A stretch of 64,000 bases of DNA from Bacteroidota bacterium (GTDB lineage Bacteria > Bacteroidota > Bacteroidia > Flavobacteriales > Flavobacteriaceae). The stretch spans positions 1 to 64,000 of the forward strand of contig JAQCIQ010000001.1 in the NCBI GenBank assembly GCA_027592025.1. The letters run 5' to 3'. The notes under the pieces are model-generated. The model made no database searches. It had not been told where the DNA came from and worked only from the letters and a program-made list of their open reading frames with translations. This document shows, in pieces, positions 28,281 to 37,706 of the stretch (position 1 is its first letter; the number at the start of each line of letters is the position of its first letter). A program made the translations under genes and the position numbers.

Positions 28281-31201
28281 TTTTAAAGAAAAATAGTTTA
28301 TTGTTATTCGCGGCTTGGCTGAATGTCTGTTTTTCAGTAGTCGCTCAGGTTGACCCATTATTGGCAAGCAATGAACGGGATCAAACCCAATGGGTTGATA
28401 GTGTCTACTCGAGTATGAGTTTGGACCAAAAAATCGGTCAATTGTTTATGGTTCAGGTTTTTTCAAACCAAACGCCAAAGGATGCCCTGTTCAACGAAAA
28501 TTTAATCAAGTCAACTCAACTGGGGGGAATTATATTTTCTAAAGGAGATCCAATCAGACAAGCCGAGTTGACCAACAAATATCAAACCCTTACCAATCTT
28601 CCTTTGTTGATTGCCATGGATGCAGAATGGGGTTTGGCCATGCGATTAGATCAAACCCATGCCTTCTCATTTAACATGACTTTGGGGGCTGTTCGCGATA
28701 ATGATTTGATCTATGAGGTTGGAAAGCAAATTGGAGAACATTGCAAAAGGCTAGGGGTTCACGTCAATTTTGCTCCGGTAGTTGATATCAATACGAATCC
28801 TGACAATCCAATTATTGGCTCAAGAGCTTTTGGGTCGGACAAGGACTTGGTGATTGAAAAGTCCTCGTTTTTTTTGAAAGGTTTACAATCGCAGAATTTA
28901 CTGACCACAGCAAAGCACTTTCCAGGTCACGGGGATACTGATCAAGACTCCCACAAAACACTACCAACCATAGATTTTCCCCTCAATAGGATTATAGATG
29001 TTGAATTGGCGCCTTATCGTTCTCTGATCGATCAAGGATTGAACGGGGTAATGGTAGCCCACCTCAATGTGCCTGCCATCACAGGACAAGATGGTTTGCC
29101 CTCCTCTTTGTCTTCTGAGGTAGTGACTTCCATGCTTAAGGATGAAATGGGGTTTGAAGGATTAATTTTTTCGGATGCCTTGAGCATGAAAGGTGTGGCC
29201 AATTACGAAGAACCGGGAGAAGTGGATTTACAGGCGTTCTTGGCGGGCAATGACGTGTTGTTGATGGCCGAAAACGTCCCAAAAGCAATAGTATTGTTTA
29301 AAAAAGCCTACCAGTCGGGGCAATTATCCGAAGATCGTTTGTGTTATTCTGTCAAGAAAATATTGAAGGCTAAATTCAAAGTAGGACTCAATGATTTCAA
29401 GCCTATTTCAACCAATCATTTGATTGAGGACTTGAATCAATTAAAGAACGAAGCGCTGAACGAAAAAGTGATGGAAGCGGCTTTGACCGTATTGGCCAAT
29501 AAAGATAACATCTTACCTGTTCGCGATTTAGAACTTGAACGGTTGGCCTTTGTGCAACTTGGTAATGGCGATTCAAGTACCTTTTTAACAACATTAAAGA
29601 AGTACGCTAGCATTACCGAAATCAAAAACAGCAATCTGGATGAATTAAATCAACAATTGAAACAGTTCAGCACAGTGGTGATCGGATTTCATAAGCCCAG
29701 CACCAGTCCTTTCCTGTCCTATAAAATGACTACTGCCGAATTGGTAGAGCTTGAAGAATTGTCCAGAAATCATAAAGTTATTTTTTCTGTATTTGCTAAC
29801 CCATATGTGCTCAAACAGTTAAAAACCATTAAAAATATCGAAGGAATTATACTGGCCTACGAAAACAGCGACGCGGCTCAATCGCAAGCTGCTCAACTTA
29901 TTTTTGGTGCTTCTAAGGCCAGAGGCCATATTCCAGTGACTATTGAGGGTATTTTTGAGGAAGGAGATGGTTTGAAAACGGTGTCGTTAAAGCGCCTGGG
30001 TTACACCAATCCCCTTAATGTGGGACTAGACGATACCGTCCTTCAAAAAATTGACTCCATTGCTGAGTACGCCATCAGTCAAAAAATGATACCTGGTGCT
30101 CAAATTTTGGTCGGAAAAAACGGCAAAGTAGTTTACGAGAAGTCTTTTGGATATCATACCTACGACAACAGTGAAAAGGTTGATTTAGAGGACATTTATG
30201 ATTTGGCATCAATAACAAAGATATTAGGAACATTACCTTTGGTTATCGAAATGGAAGACAATGGTGTTTTTCATTTGGATGACACGCTAGCAGACATAAT
30301 GCCTCAATACCGAGGAAGCAATAAGGCTGGGATAGACATGCGCCATTTGTTGTCTCACAATGCTGGACTTCAATCTTGGATTCCTTTTTACAAGGAAACC
30401 TTAGACACTGTGATCAAGTTGCCCATTCCTGAATATTTCTCAAATAGAAAAGATGCTACGCACCAACTTCATGTCGCCAAAGATCTCTTCTTAATGTCAA
30501 GTTTTAAGGACAGTATCTCCAATTGGATATTGAACAGTCCTTTGAGAGATACAACCGATTACAAATACAGCGACCTGACCTTTCTTTTGCTTCAGGAGTA
30601 TGTTGAAGGAGCCTATGGCCAAGGTCTCGATGAGTTAGTTCAAAGACACTTTCTAAGGCCCATGGGAGCCAATCATGCGGGATACTTGCCTCTAGATTGG
30701 TATGACATCAATGCAATTGTTCCAACGGAAATCGACAGTTATTTCAGATTTCGAGAAATAAGAGGATTTGTTCACGATCCTGGAGCTGCCATGTTGGGTG
30801 GTGTCGCTGGACACGCAGGACTGTTTGCTAACGCCAATGACGTGGCCAAGATGATGCAAATGTATCTTCAAAAGGGATTTTATGGCGGAAAACGCTTTTT
30901 TAGTGAAGCCTCTTTCGATCGTTTTAACACTTGTTATTTTTGCAATGACAACAACAGACGAGGCCTAGGCTTTGACAAGCCGCAGCTTGAGGAGTCAGGA
31001 CCCACCTGCAATTGCGTGTCCATGATGAGCTTTGGTCATTCTGGATACACAGGAACGTTTACTTGGGCCGATCCAGAGGAGGAAATAATTTATGTATTTT
31101 TATCGAACCGCACTTATCCCGATGATAAGAGTAGCGATTTGGTGAAATACAACATACGGTCGGAAATTCAAAAAGTTATTTATGACGCAATTCGGGATTA
31201 A
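28277..31201 (+). CDS. GH3 beta-N-acetylglucosaminidase (NagZ-like) fused to a serine beta-lactamase-like domain
   Basis: A 974-residue exported two-domain enzyme. After a signal peptide (about 1-24, ending VVAQ) the GH3 domain shows KHFPGHGDTDQDSH (Lys213, His214; the NagZ-type Asp/His dyad) and the nucleophile Asp300 in FSDALSMKG. The C-terminal domain is a class C/PBP4*-like serine hydrolase with SITK (Ser645, Lys648), KYSDL as the YxN-equivalent, and HSGYTG as the KTG-equivalent. The start is the ATG overlapping the previous stop (ATGA at 28277). It probably trims peptidoglycan sugars and peptides in the periplasm. Such fusions occur in Bacteroidota, but the role of the second domain is not settled. 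Confidence 0.88.
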   Translation: MILKKNSLLLFAAWLNVCFSVVAQVDPLLASNERDQTQWVDSVYSSMSLDQKIGQLFMVQVFSNQTPKDALFNENLIKSTQLGGIIFSKGDPIRQAELTNKYQTLTNLPLLIAMDAEWGLAMRLDQTHAFSFNMTLGAVRDNDLIYEVGKQIGEHCKRLGVHVNFAPVVDINTNPDNPIIGSRAFGSDKDLVIEKSSFFLKGLQSQNLLTTAKHFPGHGDTDQDSHKTLPTIDFPLNRIIDVELAPYRSLIDQGLNGVMVAHLNVPAITGQDGLPSSLSSEVVTSMLKDEMGFEGLIFSDALSMKGVANYEEPGEVDLQAFLAGNDVLLMAENVPKAIVLFKKAYQSGQLSEDRLCYSVKKILKAKFKVGLNDFKPISTNHLIEDLNQLKNEALNEKVMEAALTVLANKDNILPVRDLELERLAFVQLGNGDSSTFLTTLKKYASITEIKNSNLDELNQQLKQFSTVVIGFHKPSTSPFLSYKMTTAELVELEELSRNHKVIFSVFANPYVLKQLKTIKNIEGIILAYENSDAAQSQAAQLIFGASKARGHIPVTIEGIFEEGDGLKTVSLKRLGYTNPLNVGLDDTVLQKIDSIAEYAISQKMIPGAQILVGKNGKVVYEKSFGYHTYDNSEKVDLEDIYDLASITKILGTLPLVIEMEDNGVFHLDDTLADIMPQYRGSNKAGIDMRHLLSHNAGLQSWIPFYKETLDTVIKLPIPEYFSNRKDATHQLHVAKDLFLMSSFKDSISNWILNSPLRDTTDYKYSDLTFLLLQEYVEGAYGQGLDELVQRHFLRPMGANHAGYLPLDWYDINAIVPTEIDSYFRFREIRGFVHDPGAAMLGGVAGHAGLFANANDVAKMMQMYLQKGFYGGKRFFSEASFDRFNTCYFCNDNNRRGLGFDKPQLEESGPTCNCVSMMSFGHSGYTGTFTWADPEEEIIYVFLSNRTYPDDKSSDLVKYNIRSEIQKVIYDAIRD

Positions 31202-31221
31202 TAACCGACCAAATTAACCTT

Positions 31222-32349
31222 ATGAAAATAGGAATTGTTTGTTATCCTACCTTCGGAGGTAGTGGAGTGGTAGCGACCGAGTTGGGTTTGGCCATGTCTC
31301 GAAAAGGACATGAAGTCCATTTCGTAACTTACAGTCAACCAGTGAGATTGGATTTGTTGAGCCCAAATGTACACTTTCACGAAGTTCATGTCCCTGACTA
31401 TGCGCTATTTCACTATCAGCCTTATGAATTGGCTCTTTCAAGTCGACTGGTCAATGTCATCAAAACCTATGGCATCGATGTGCTGCATGTTCACTATGCC
31501 ATACCTCATGCCTACGCTGCTTATATGACCAAGAAAATGCTGGAACATATGGGGATTAAATTGCCCATAGTCACCACCTTACATGGTACAGACATTACTT
31601 TGGTGGGAAGCCATCCTTTCTACAAAGCTGCGGTAACCTTTAGCATCAACCAGTCGGATGTTGTGACAACCGTTTCTGAAAGTTTGAAAAGAGATACTAA
31701 AAAATTGTTCAACATTCAAAAAGACATTAAGGTTATTCCAAATTTTATCGATCTAAAAACTCACGTCAATCCGAAAAAATGCGAGAGACATGTGTTAGCA
31801 GAACCCCATGAGCGAATCGTTTCGCATATCAGTAATTTCAGGCCTGTCAAGCGCATTGCTGATGTGATTAACATATTTAAAAAAATCAGAGATAGACTGC
31901 CAGCTAAATTGATTATGGTTGGAGATGGACCTGAGAAAGAAGCAGCAGAAATACAGGTGGCCGAATATGGCTTGATTAACGACGTAGTTTTTTTAGGAAA
32001 CAGCAGAGAAATCAATCAAGTGCTATGCTACAGCGACTTATTTTTACTGCCATCTGAAGCCGAGAGTTTTGGCTTAGCGGCCCTAGAGGCTATGGCGTTT
32101 GGCGTTCCCGTTGTTTCTTCCGATACTGGAGGCTTGCCAGAGCTGAACCTCCAGGGTGAAACAGGATTTTTATGTCCTATAGGGGATGTTAATTCAATGG
32201 CTGAACAGTCCATCCAAATTTTATTGGAAGACCATACTTTAGAAAATTTTAAAAAAAACGCCAAAAAACAATCCTTGCGTTATGACATTCACGACATTAT
32301 GCCCTTGTATGAAGCTGCCTATGAAGAGGCCATTCAATTGGTTCGCTAG
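31222..32349 (+). CDS. bshA: N-acetyl-alpha-D-glucosaminyl L-malate synthase BshA
   Basis: A 375-residue GT4 glycosyltransferase with a GT-B fold that joins GlcNAc from UDP-GlcNAc to L-malate, the first step of bacillithiol synthesis. Visible motifs: [11 protein letters not shown] (12-22), [20 protein letters not shown] in the N-terminal half, and the C-terminal donor-binding [16 protein letters not shown] with the E-x7-E pair. The first 20 residues (CYPTFGGSG) are typical of BshA rather than other GT4 enzymes. bshB and bshC are not in the window. It follows the GH3 fusion by 20 bases. Confidence 0.93.
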   Translation: MKIGIVCYPTFGGSGVVATELGLAMSRKGHEVHFVTYSQPVRLDLLSPNVHFHEVHVPDYALFHYQPYELALSSRLVNVIKTYGIDVLHVHYAIPHAYAAYMTKKMLEHMGIKLPIVTTLHGTDITLVGSHPFYKAAVTFSINQSDVVTTVSESLKRDTKKLFNIQKDIKVIPNFIDLKTHVNPKKCERHVLAEPHERIVSHISNFRPVKRIADVINIFKKIRDRLPAKLIMVGDGPEKEAAEIQVAEYGLINDVVFLGNSREINQVLCYSDLFLLPSEAESFGLAALEAMAFGVPVVSSDTGGLPELNLQGETGFLCPIGDVNSMAEQSIQILLEDHTLENFKKNAKKQSLRYDIHDIMPLYEAAYEEAIQLVR

Positions 32350-32355
32350 TTTCTG

Positions 32356-32388
32356 TTGTAAATAAGCGGTTTGTTTTTTGTAAATTTG
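32356..32388 (+). promoter_or_regulatory. Candidate promoter of aroC, possibly leaderless
   Basis: TTG (32356-32358) and TAAATTTG (32381-32388) are 22 bases apart. The -7 box is exact and ends only five bases before the aroC ATG, so the transcript would start at or next to the start codon. Confidence 0.5.
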
Positions 32389-32393
32389 ACCAT

Positions 32394-33461
32394 ATGGCGG
32401 GCAACACTTTTGGAACTATTTTTCAACTCACCACTTTCGGAGAGTCACATGGGCCTGCCATTGGAGGCATAATCGATGGCTGTCCAGCTGGCATTGCGCT
32501 GAATTTTGAGGCCATTCAACATGATTTAAACCGACGTCGACCTGGTCAATCCAAGATTGTGACGGCTCGGAAAGAAGAAGACGAAGTGATTTGGCTTTCA
32601 GGTCTTTTCGAAGGAAAAACCACAGGGACACCAATCGGATTTCAAATTCTCAATAAAGACCAAAAATCAAAGGATTACAGTCATATTCAATCGGCCTACC
32701 GGCCAAGTCATGCCGACATGACTTATGACAAAAAGTACGGCATAAGAGACTACCGTGGTGGTGGACGCAGTTCGGCCCGAGAAACAGCCTGTCGAGTAGT
32801 TGCTGGTGCAGTAGCGAAACAAGTCTGTTCGAACATTCGTTTTAACGCCTACACTTCTGCAGTAGGAAATATTGAATTAAAAGTTCCATTAGAACAACTC
32901 GATTTTGAATTGTCAGAGACCAACGATGTGAGATGTCCTGATCCAAAAACCGCCACTCAAATGGTAAATTTGATTAGCGAAGTAAAGAAAAGTGGAGATA
33001 CAATTGGGGGAGTGGTGAGCTGTGTCATCTCTAATGTTCCTGTTGGTTTGGGAGAGCCTGTTTTTCAAAAACTGCACGCCGAACTTGGAAAAGCCATGCT
33101 GTCCATTAATGCGGTTAAAGGGTTTGAGTACGGCAGTGGATTTGCTGGAACTCAAATGCGAGGGTCTGAACACAATGATGCCTTTCAATCGGATGGAAGA
33201 ACAACAACCAATCATTCGGGCGGTATTCAAGGCGGTATCAGTAATGGCATGGATATTTACTTTAGGGTGGCCTTCAAACCAGTAGCTACCATCATGAAGA
33301 CTCAAGACAGCATTGATCAGGGGGGAGCCAAAGTAAGTGTTAGAGGAAAGGGGAGACATGATCCCTGTGTAGTACCGCGAGCGGTACCCATCGTAGAAGC
33401 AATGGCGGCTTTGGTGATGGCGGATTTTTACTTGCGTCAGAAGATTCAGACTGTTCGTTAG
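32394..33461 (+). CDS. aroC: Chorismate synthase
   Basis: A 355-residue FMN-dependent enzyme that makes chorismate from 5-enolpyruvylshikimate 3-phosphate. The N-terminal signature [18 protein letters not shown] (His19) and the internal [19 protein letters not shown] are both complete, as are the later GFEYGSGF and [16 protein letters not shown] segments. The N-terminus MAGNTFGT is the normal family start, so the ATG at 32394 is secure. Length is normal. It lies 44 bases after bshA and appears to have its own promoter with almost no leader. Confidence 0.97.
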   Translation: MAGNTFGTIFQLTTFGESHGPAIGGIIDGCPAGIALNFEAIQHDLNRRRPGQSKIVTARKEEDEVIWLSGLFEGKTTGTPIGFQILNKDQKSKDYSHIQSAYRPSHADMTYDKKYGIRDYRGGGRSSARETACRVVAGAVAKQVCSNIRFNAYTSAVGNIELKVPLEQLDFELSETNDVRCPDPKTATQMVNLISEVKKSGDTIGGVVSCVISNVPVGLGEPVFQKLHAELGKAMLSINAVKGFEYGSGFAGTQMRGSEHNDAFQSDGRTTTNHSGGIQGGISNGMDIYFRVAFKPVATIMKTQDSIDQGGAKVSVRGKGRHDPCVVPRAVPIVEAMAALVMADFYLRQKIQTVR

Positions 33462-33498
33462 TCGTAATAAGACATTAAAATAAACCTAAATTGTAGAC

Positions 33499-34824
33499 AT
33501 GAAAAAATGGCCCTTACATTGGAAAATTTTACTCGGAATGGTTCTGGGTATTGGATTTGGAATTGCTTTAATACAGATAGATGGAGGGGTTGATTTTTCA
33601 ACAAAATTCATCAAACCCTTTGGAGTAATTTTTATTAAGCTCCTCAAATTGATTGCTATACCTCTGATTGTAGCCTCATTGATCAAGGGTATCTCAGATT
33701 TAAAAAACATTTCAAAGTTCCGAAATATCGGTTTGAGAACGATTGTAACCTACGTCGTTACAACGGTGATTGCCATTTCTATAGGATTGATATTGGTGAA
33801 TTTGCTCAAGCCAGGAGAGGGGATTGACAAGGCAACCATTGACACGCTCACAGCGACCTACGCCAACGACTCTGGGATTCAGTCCAAAATATCTGAAGCC
33901 AACAGGCAGCAGTCGAGTGGACCATTGCAATTTATTGAAGACATGGTACCTGACAATGCCATTGGAGCGATGAGTGACAACTCCTTGATGTTACAGGTTA
34001 TCTTGTTCACCATTTTCCTCGGTATTTCCATGCTTTTGGTCGGTGAGCAACAAGCCAAGCCTTTAAAAAAGATATTCGATTCTCTCAATGCGGTGGTGCT
34101 CAAAATGGTGGATTTAATCATGCTTTCTGCACCATATGCGGTTTTTGCCTTATTGGCCAATGTTGTGGTGTCTAGCGACAATCCAGACTTACTTTTAGCC
34201 TTGCTAAAATATGCTGTGGTTGTGCTGATAGGATTAGTTTTGATGGTGTCCTTTTATTCTTTTGTCATTTTTGTTTATGTTAAAAAAAGTCCATTTTGGT
34301 TTTTGTCAGGAATTAGTCCCGCTCAGTTGTTGGCTTTTTCAACCAGCAGCAGCGCTGCTACTTTGCCAGTTACCATGGAGCGCGTGGAAGAACACCTGGG
34401 AGTCGATAAAGAAGTTTCCAGTTTTGTTTTGCCAGTTGGTGCTACAATCAATATGGATGGAACCAGCTTGTATCAAGCCGTAGCCGCTGTTTTTATTTCT
34501 CAAGCTTTAGGCTTTGACTTGGATTTTGCTGATCAGCTGACTATTGTGGTCACTGCCTTGTTGGCCTCAATAGGTAGTGCTGCTGTTCCCGGTGCGGGAA
34601 TGGTGATGTTGGTTATCGTTCTTGAGTCCATTGGCTTCCCAGCAGATAAATTGGCTATTGGTCTGGCCTTAATTTTTGCAGTGGACCGACCCCTAGACAT
34701 GTGCCGCACTGTTGTTAATGTGACTGGAGATGCAGCCGTTTCCATGTTTGTAGCCAAGTCAGTTGGTAAATTAGGAGAGCCTAAAGTCGAAAATTGGGAT
34801 GACAATTATCAAGAAGTCAAGTAA
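33499..34824 (+). CDS. Dicarboxylate/amino acid:cation symporter (DAACS family)
   Basis: A 441-residue sodium- or proton-coupled symporter of the GltP/DctA/EAAT family, located in the inner membrane with eight helices and two re-entrant hairpins. Hairpin 1 is STSSSAATLP at residues 281-290, the NMDGT motif of helix 7 is at 318-322, and hairpin 2 contains GSAAVPGAGM. The late D-R-P-L-D-M-C-R-T-V-V-N helix-8 segment binds substrate; its Arg favours acidic substrates such as glutamate, aspartate or C4-dicarboxylates. It follows aroC by 37 bases; the next gene is convergent. Confidence 0.93.
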   Translation: MKKWPLHWKILLGMVLGIGFGIALIQIDGGVDFSTKFIKPFGVIFIKLLKLIAIPLIVASLIKGISDLKNISKFRNIGLRTIVTYVVTTVIAISIGLILVNLLKPGEGIDKATIDTLTATYANDSGIQSKISEANRQQSSGPLQFIEDMVPDNAIGAMSDNSLMLQVILFTIFLGISMLLVGEQQAKPLKKIFDSLNAVVLKMVDLIMLSAPYAVFALLANVVVSSDNPDLLLALLKYAVVVLIGLVLMVSFYSFVIFVYVKKSPFWFLSGISPAQLLAFSTSSSAATLPVTMERVEEHLGVDKEVSSFVLPVGATINMDGTSLYQAVAAVFISQALGFDLDFADQLTIVVTALLASIGSAAVPGAGMVMLVIVLESIGFPADKLAIGLALIFAVDRPLDMCRTVVNVTGDAAVSMFVAKSVGKLGEPKVENWDDNYQEVK

Positions 34825-34826
34825 AA

Positions 34827-35225
34827 CTACAAGAATCGACCTCTTTCTTCTGAACTAGGGATTCTACATTCTTGTTTCTGACCAAAAATTTTAAATCGAT
34901 TTTTGGCGATACAATCGTAGAACAGATCGTTTATTTTTCTGGGCAAAATCCGACCAATTGAAATGCTTTTCCAGACACCGCCCAAAATGTCGGCGATTTC
35001 AAACACAGCCTCAGATTTCTGGAATATCTTTTTCTCATTTTGATCGTATAAAACTACGGAATCGCCACTTATATTTGACACCAGAGAATTTGACAGTGAG
35101 TGAAGATGGACCTGTTGAATGGGGCAAAATTTAATCTGTTGTTGCTTGTCTCGCTTGATGATAAAATTGACCAGATAGTTGCACAAATTGCAATGTCCGT
35201 CGAAAAACAAAATGTAGGACTTCAC
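34827..35225 (-). CDS. Thiol-disulfide oxidoreductase DCC family protein (DUF393)
   Basis: A 132-residue protein with the family-defining FFDGHCNLCN at residues 7-16, giving a CxxC pair (Cys12, Cys15) in a thioredoxin-like position. The rest is typical of DUF393: FCPIQQ, a DSVVLYD strand and the basic-aromatic end. It should be a soluble or membrane-associated thiol protein of unknown substrate. Its start overlaps the end of mutS2 by four bases, so it is translated together with that gene. Confidence 0.88.
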   Translation of the reverse strand: MKSYILFFDGHCNLCNYLVNFIIKRDKQQQIKFCPIQQVHLHSLSNSLVSNISGDSVVLYDQNEKKIFQKSEAVFEIADILGGVWKSISIGRILPRKINDLFYDCIAKNRFKIFGQKQECRIPSSEERGRFL

Positions 35226-37384
35226 CTTTTAAATGGTTTTACCAGCTCCAATTGTTCTAAAGAAACCTTGGTGGTGAAGGCCCCATAATTGATCAATGCC
35301 TTTCCTTTCTCAACGGATTCAATGGTACCAACAGCCTTGCCATCAAATAATCTGACTTCATCCCCAATATGTAAAACAGGTTTTGGTTTCTCAACGACTT
35401 TTTTGACTTGCTTTTGCTTACTTTCTCTAATGGTTTTAATCTTATCTTGAACTTCCTTGCTAATTTCGGCGATGGGCTTCTTTTGATCTAAAGATTTTGC
35501 AGCTTGAGAACTTTTCTTTTTAGCATTCTCAGTTTCGACCAATTGCATGATTTCAGACATCAATTGCTTTTTGAGTTTGTGTTTACCATAACGTTCTCCA
35601 ATTTGACTGATTTTCTGACCGAGGTGAATCAATCGCTGGTTGTAATCGTATAATTCTTGATAACTCTCCAGTTTTTTTTGAATTTTGGCGTTTGTTTCAG
35701 CCATTTTATCGGATTCCTTAGATTTTTTCTGCTGCTCTGTTTCTAGAGATTTAGAAATTTTCTCCATCTTTTCTCGCTCCTTTTGCAACTTGACAATTGT
35801 TTTGTCGAATCTGATTTTACCGCTTTCAATTTTCTTTTTTGCCTTGTTAATTAAACTAAAAGGGATACCGTTTTTTTGAGCTGCCTCAAAAGTGAAAGAA
35901 CTTCCTGCTTGTCCAATAATCAGTTTGTATCTGGGCTCAAGGGTTTGTTCATCGAATTGCATGTTGGCATTGACCAAATTGGGCAATTCATTGGCCAAGA
36001 GCTTCAGATTGGCATAGTGGGTGGTAATCAACCCCATTGCTTGGCGTTCGTTGAACTCTTCCAAAAAGGCTTCTGCCAAAGCACCTCCCAATTCAGGATC
36101 GGAGCCTGTTCCAAATTCATCGATCAGAAACAAGGTTTTAGGATTGCATTTGTTCAAAAACTGTCGCATTTGTTTCAAACGATAACTGTAAGTGCTCAAA
36201 TGATTCTCGATGGACTGATTGTCCCCAATGTCACTAAGAATACGTTCGAAAAAACACATGGAACTGCCTTCCTTTACCGGAACCAGAAATCCACTCTGCA
36301 ACATTAGCTGAAGTAGTCCAACGGTTTTGAGTGTTATACTTTTACCACCAGCATTTGGTCCCGAAATCACAATTACCCGATGCTCCTGATTCATACGAAT
36401 GGTCTGAGGGTAGGTGGTTAGCCGCTCCTTCAAATTCGATAAATAGAGGAGTGGATGGTAGGCATCAATCATTTCCACTGTTCTAGATTCAGAGATACTC
36501 GGCAGCACGGCATTGAGTGCTAGAGCCAATTTGGCCTTCGCTGACACCAAGTCGATGTCGGTCAGGAAAAATTGAAATTGTCTGAGTTCTGGGGCAAAAG
36601 TGCGCATTACGGCAGTCAGCGTCTTGAGCAATCTGATGACTTCCTCTTGTTCCTCGAACTGCAAATTTTGCAATTCCCGATGCATGAGAAAGGTAGACTC
36701 TGGCTCCATATAGACGATGCTCCCAGTCTTGCTGCTCCCCAATATACTGCCCTTGATTTTTTTGCGATACATGGCTTTAACAGCGAGTACGCGCCTGTTG
36801 TCCACTACGGTTTCACGGATATCGTCCAAAAAGTCTAGTTTTTGATAGTGGTCAAGTGCTTTGGCAAAGCTTGTGTTAATCTTGTCTTGGATCGATCTGA
36901 TGTCACGACGCAATTGAGATAACAATGCGCTGGCATTGTCTTTGACGAAGCCAAATTTATCAATGACTGCATATACTTCAAGTCCAATGGTTTTATTTGG
37001 CTCCATCAGTGAAGCATCCTCATGTAGGGAAGGGTAGTAGTCTTTAAATTTTTTAAAAAACAGAATTAAAACATTCGCAGTTTCAGCCAAACTTGCCATA
37101 TTTCTGAAATCGGCAATCTCGAGGTAGGTGTTCTCTATGGACATCATCTTTAACGCTTTGTTGATGTCTTCAAAACCATGATTGGGTATAGTGTTCTCGT
37201 TGTCGTAACTCGAACGGTACTCGTTGACCTTATTTAATGCATGAGAAACATCCGAAACAAGAGCCATTGGACTGATCTCCTTAACCGCTGTTCGCCCCAT
37301 AACTGTGACACAGTATGCTGCACACAATTGCCTGATGTGATCAAACTCTAAGTCTTTAAGCGTTCCTGCGCTTACATGCACCAT
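35222..37384 (-). CDS. mutS2: MutS2-like ATPase without Smr domain
   Basis: A 720-residue MutS-family ATPase. The clamp and lever region fills residues 1-330; Walker A SGPNAGGKS is at 341-349, Walker B LFLIDEFGTGSDP at 418-430, followed by the TTHYANLK segment. A long Lys/Glu-rich coiled coil spans about 530-660, and the protein ends in a KOW/SH3-like segment (HIGDEVRLFDGKAVGTIESVEKG). The C-terminal Smr nuclease domain of canonical MutS2 is absent; the stop follows the KOW-like part. MutS2 acts on branched DNA or on stalled, collided ribosomes rather than in mismatch repair. A -7 box lies at 37401-37408. Confidence 0.9.
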   Translation of the reverse strand: MVHVSAGTLKDLEFDHIRQLCAAYCVTVMGRTAVKEISPMALVSDVSHALNKVNEYRSSYDNENTIPNHGFEDINKALKMMSIENTYLEIADFRNMASLAETANVLILFFKKFKDYYPSLHEDASLMEPNKTIGLEVYAVIDKFGFVKDNASALLSQLRRDIRSIQDKINTSFAKALDHYQKLDFLDDIRETVVDNRRVLAVKAMYRKKIKGSILGSSKTGSIVYMEPESTFLMHRELQNLQFEEQEEVIRLLKTLTAVMRTFAPELRQFQFFLTDIDLVSAKAKLALALNAVLPSISESRTVEMIDAYHPLLYLSNLKERLTTYPQTIRMNQEHRVIVISGPNAGGKSITLKTVGLLQLMLQSGFLVPVKEGSSMCFFERILSDIGDNQSIENHLSTYSYRLKQMRQFLNKCNPKTLFLIDEFGTGSDPELGGALAEAFLEEFNERQAMGLITTHYANLKLLANELPNLVNANMQFDEQTLEPRYKLIIGQAGSSFTFEAAQKNGIPFSLINKAKKKIESGKIRFDKTIVKLQKEREKMEKISKSLETEQQKKSKESDKMAETNAKIQKKLESYQELYDYNQRLIHLGQKISQIGERYGKHKLKKQLMSEIMQLVETENAKKKSSQAAKSLDQKKPIAEISKEVQDKIKTIRESKQKQVKKVVEKPKPVLHIGDEVRLFDGKAVGTIESVEKGKALINYGAFTTKVSLEQLELVKPFKR

Positions 37385-37400
37385 ACAACTTGGATTTGGG

Positions 37401-37408
37401 CAAAGTTA
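37401..37408 (-). promoter_or_regulatory. -7 promoter box of mutS2
   Basis: On the minus strand this reads TAACTTTG, an exact TAnnTTTG match, 16 bases before the mutS2 start codon. Confidence 0.5.
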
Positions 37409-37484
37409 AGCATTAATACAGATAGTGAATAGAGGTGATTTTTTTTTCCTACATTTATACTGCCTAATTTCAAAACCTACAATT

Positions 37485-37673
37485 ATGTCAACTTCACAAT
37501 TAAAATTTTATGCGATAATAGCCTCTGTGCTTTGTGTAGCCGGTGGTTTGGTCACTATCTTGTCTTCGCAAGAAATCATCCATGATGATTACCTTTGGGC
37601 GGGTATTGGATTGTATTGCATTGGTAAAGGAATTTTTGTTGGACCAATGCTGATGTCTCAGGCAAAATCCTAG
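37485..37673 (+). CDS. Small two-helix membrane protein
   Basis: From the ATG at 37485 the product is 62 residues with two hydrophobic segments (about 6-27 and 38-58: FYAIIASVLCVAGGLVTIL and YLWAGIGLYCIGKGIFVGP). The frame is open 20 codons further upstream, but that extension is not membrane-protein-like and would overlap the promoter region. A near-consensus TACATTTA box lies about 28 bases before the start. Family unknown. It stands between divergent mutS2 and the downstream ung gene. Confidence 0.65.
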   Translation: MSTSQLKFYAIIASVLCVAGGLVTILSSQEIIHDDYLWAGIGLYCIGKGIFVGPMLMSQAKS

Positions 37674-37685
37674 CGCAAGCCCCGA

Positions 37686-37702
37686 TAGTTTTGTTATTTT
37701 TG
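37686..37702 (+). promoter_or_regulatory. Candidate -7 boxes of ung
   Basis: Two exact TAnnTTTG boxes, TAGTTTTG (37686-37693) and TATTTTTG (37695-37702), lie just before the ung ATG at 37707. Either would give a leader of fewer than about 10 bases. No good -33 element is visible. Confidence 0.4.
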
Positions 37703-37706
37703 GGGC

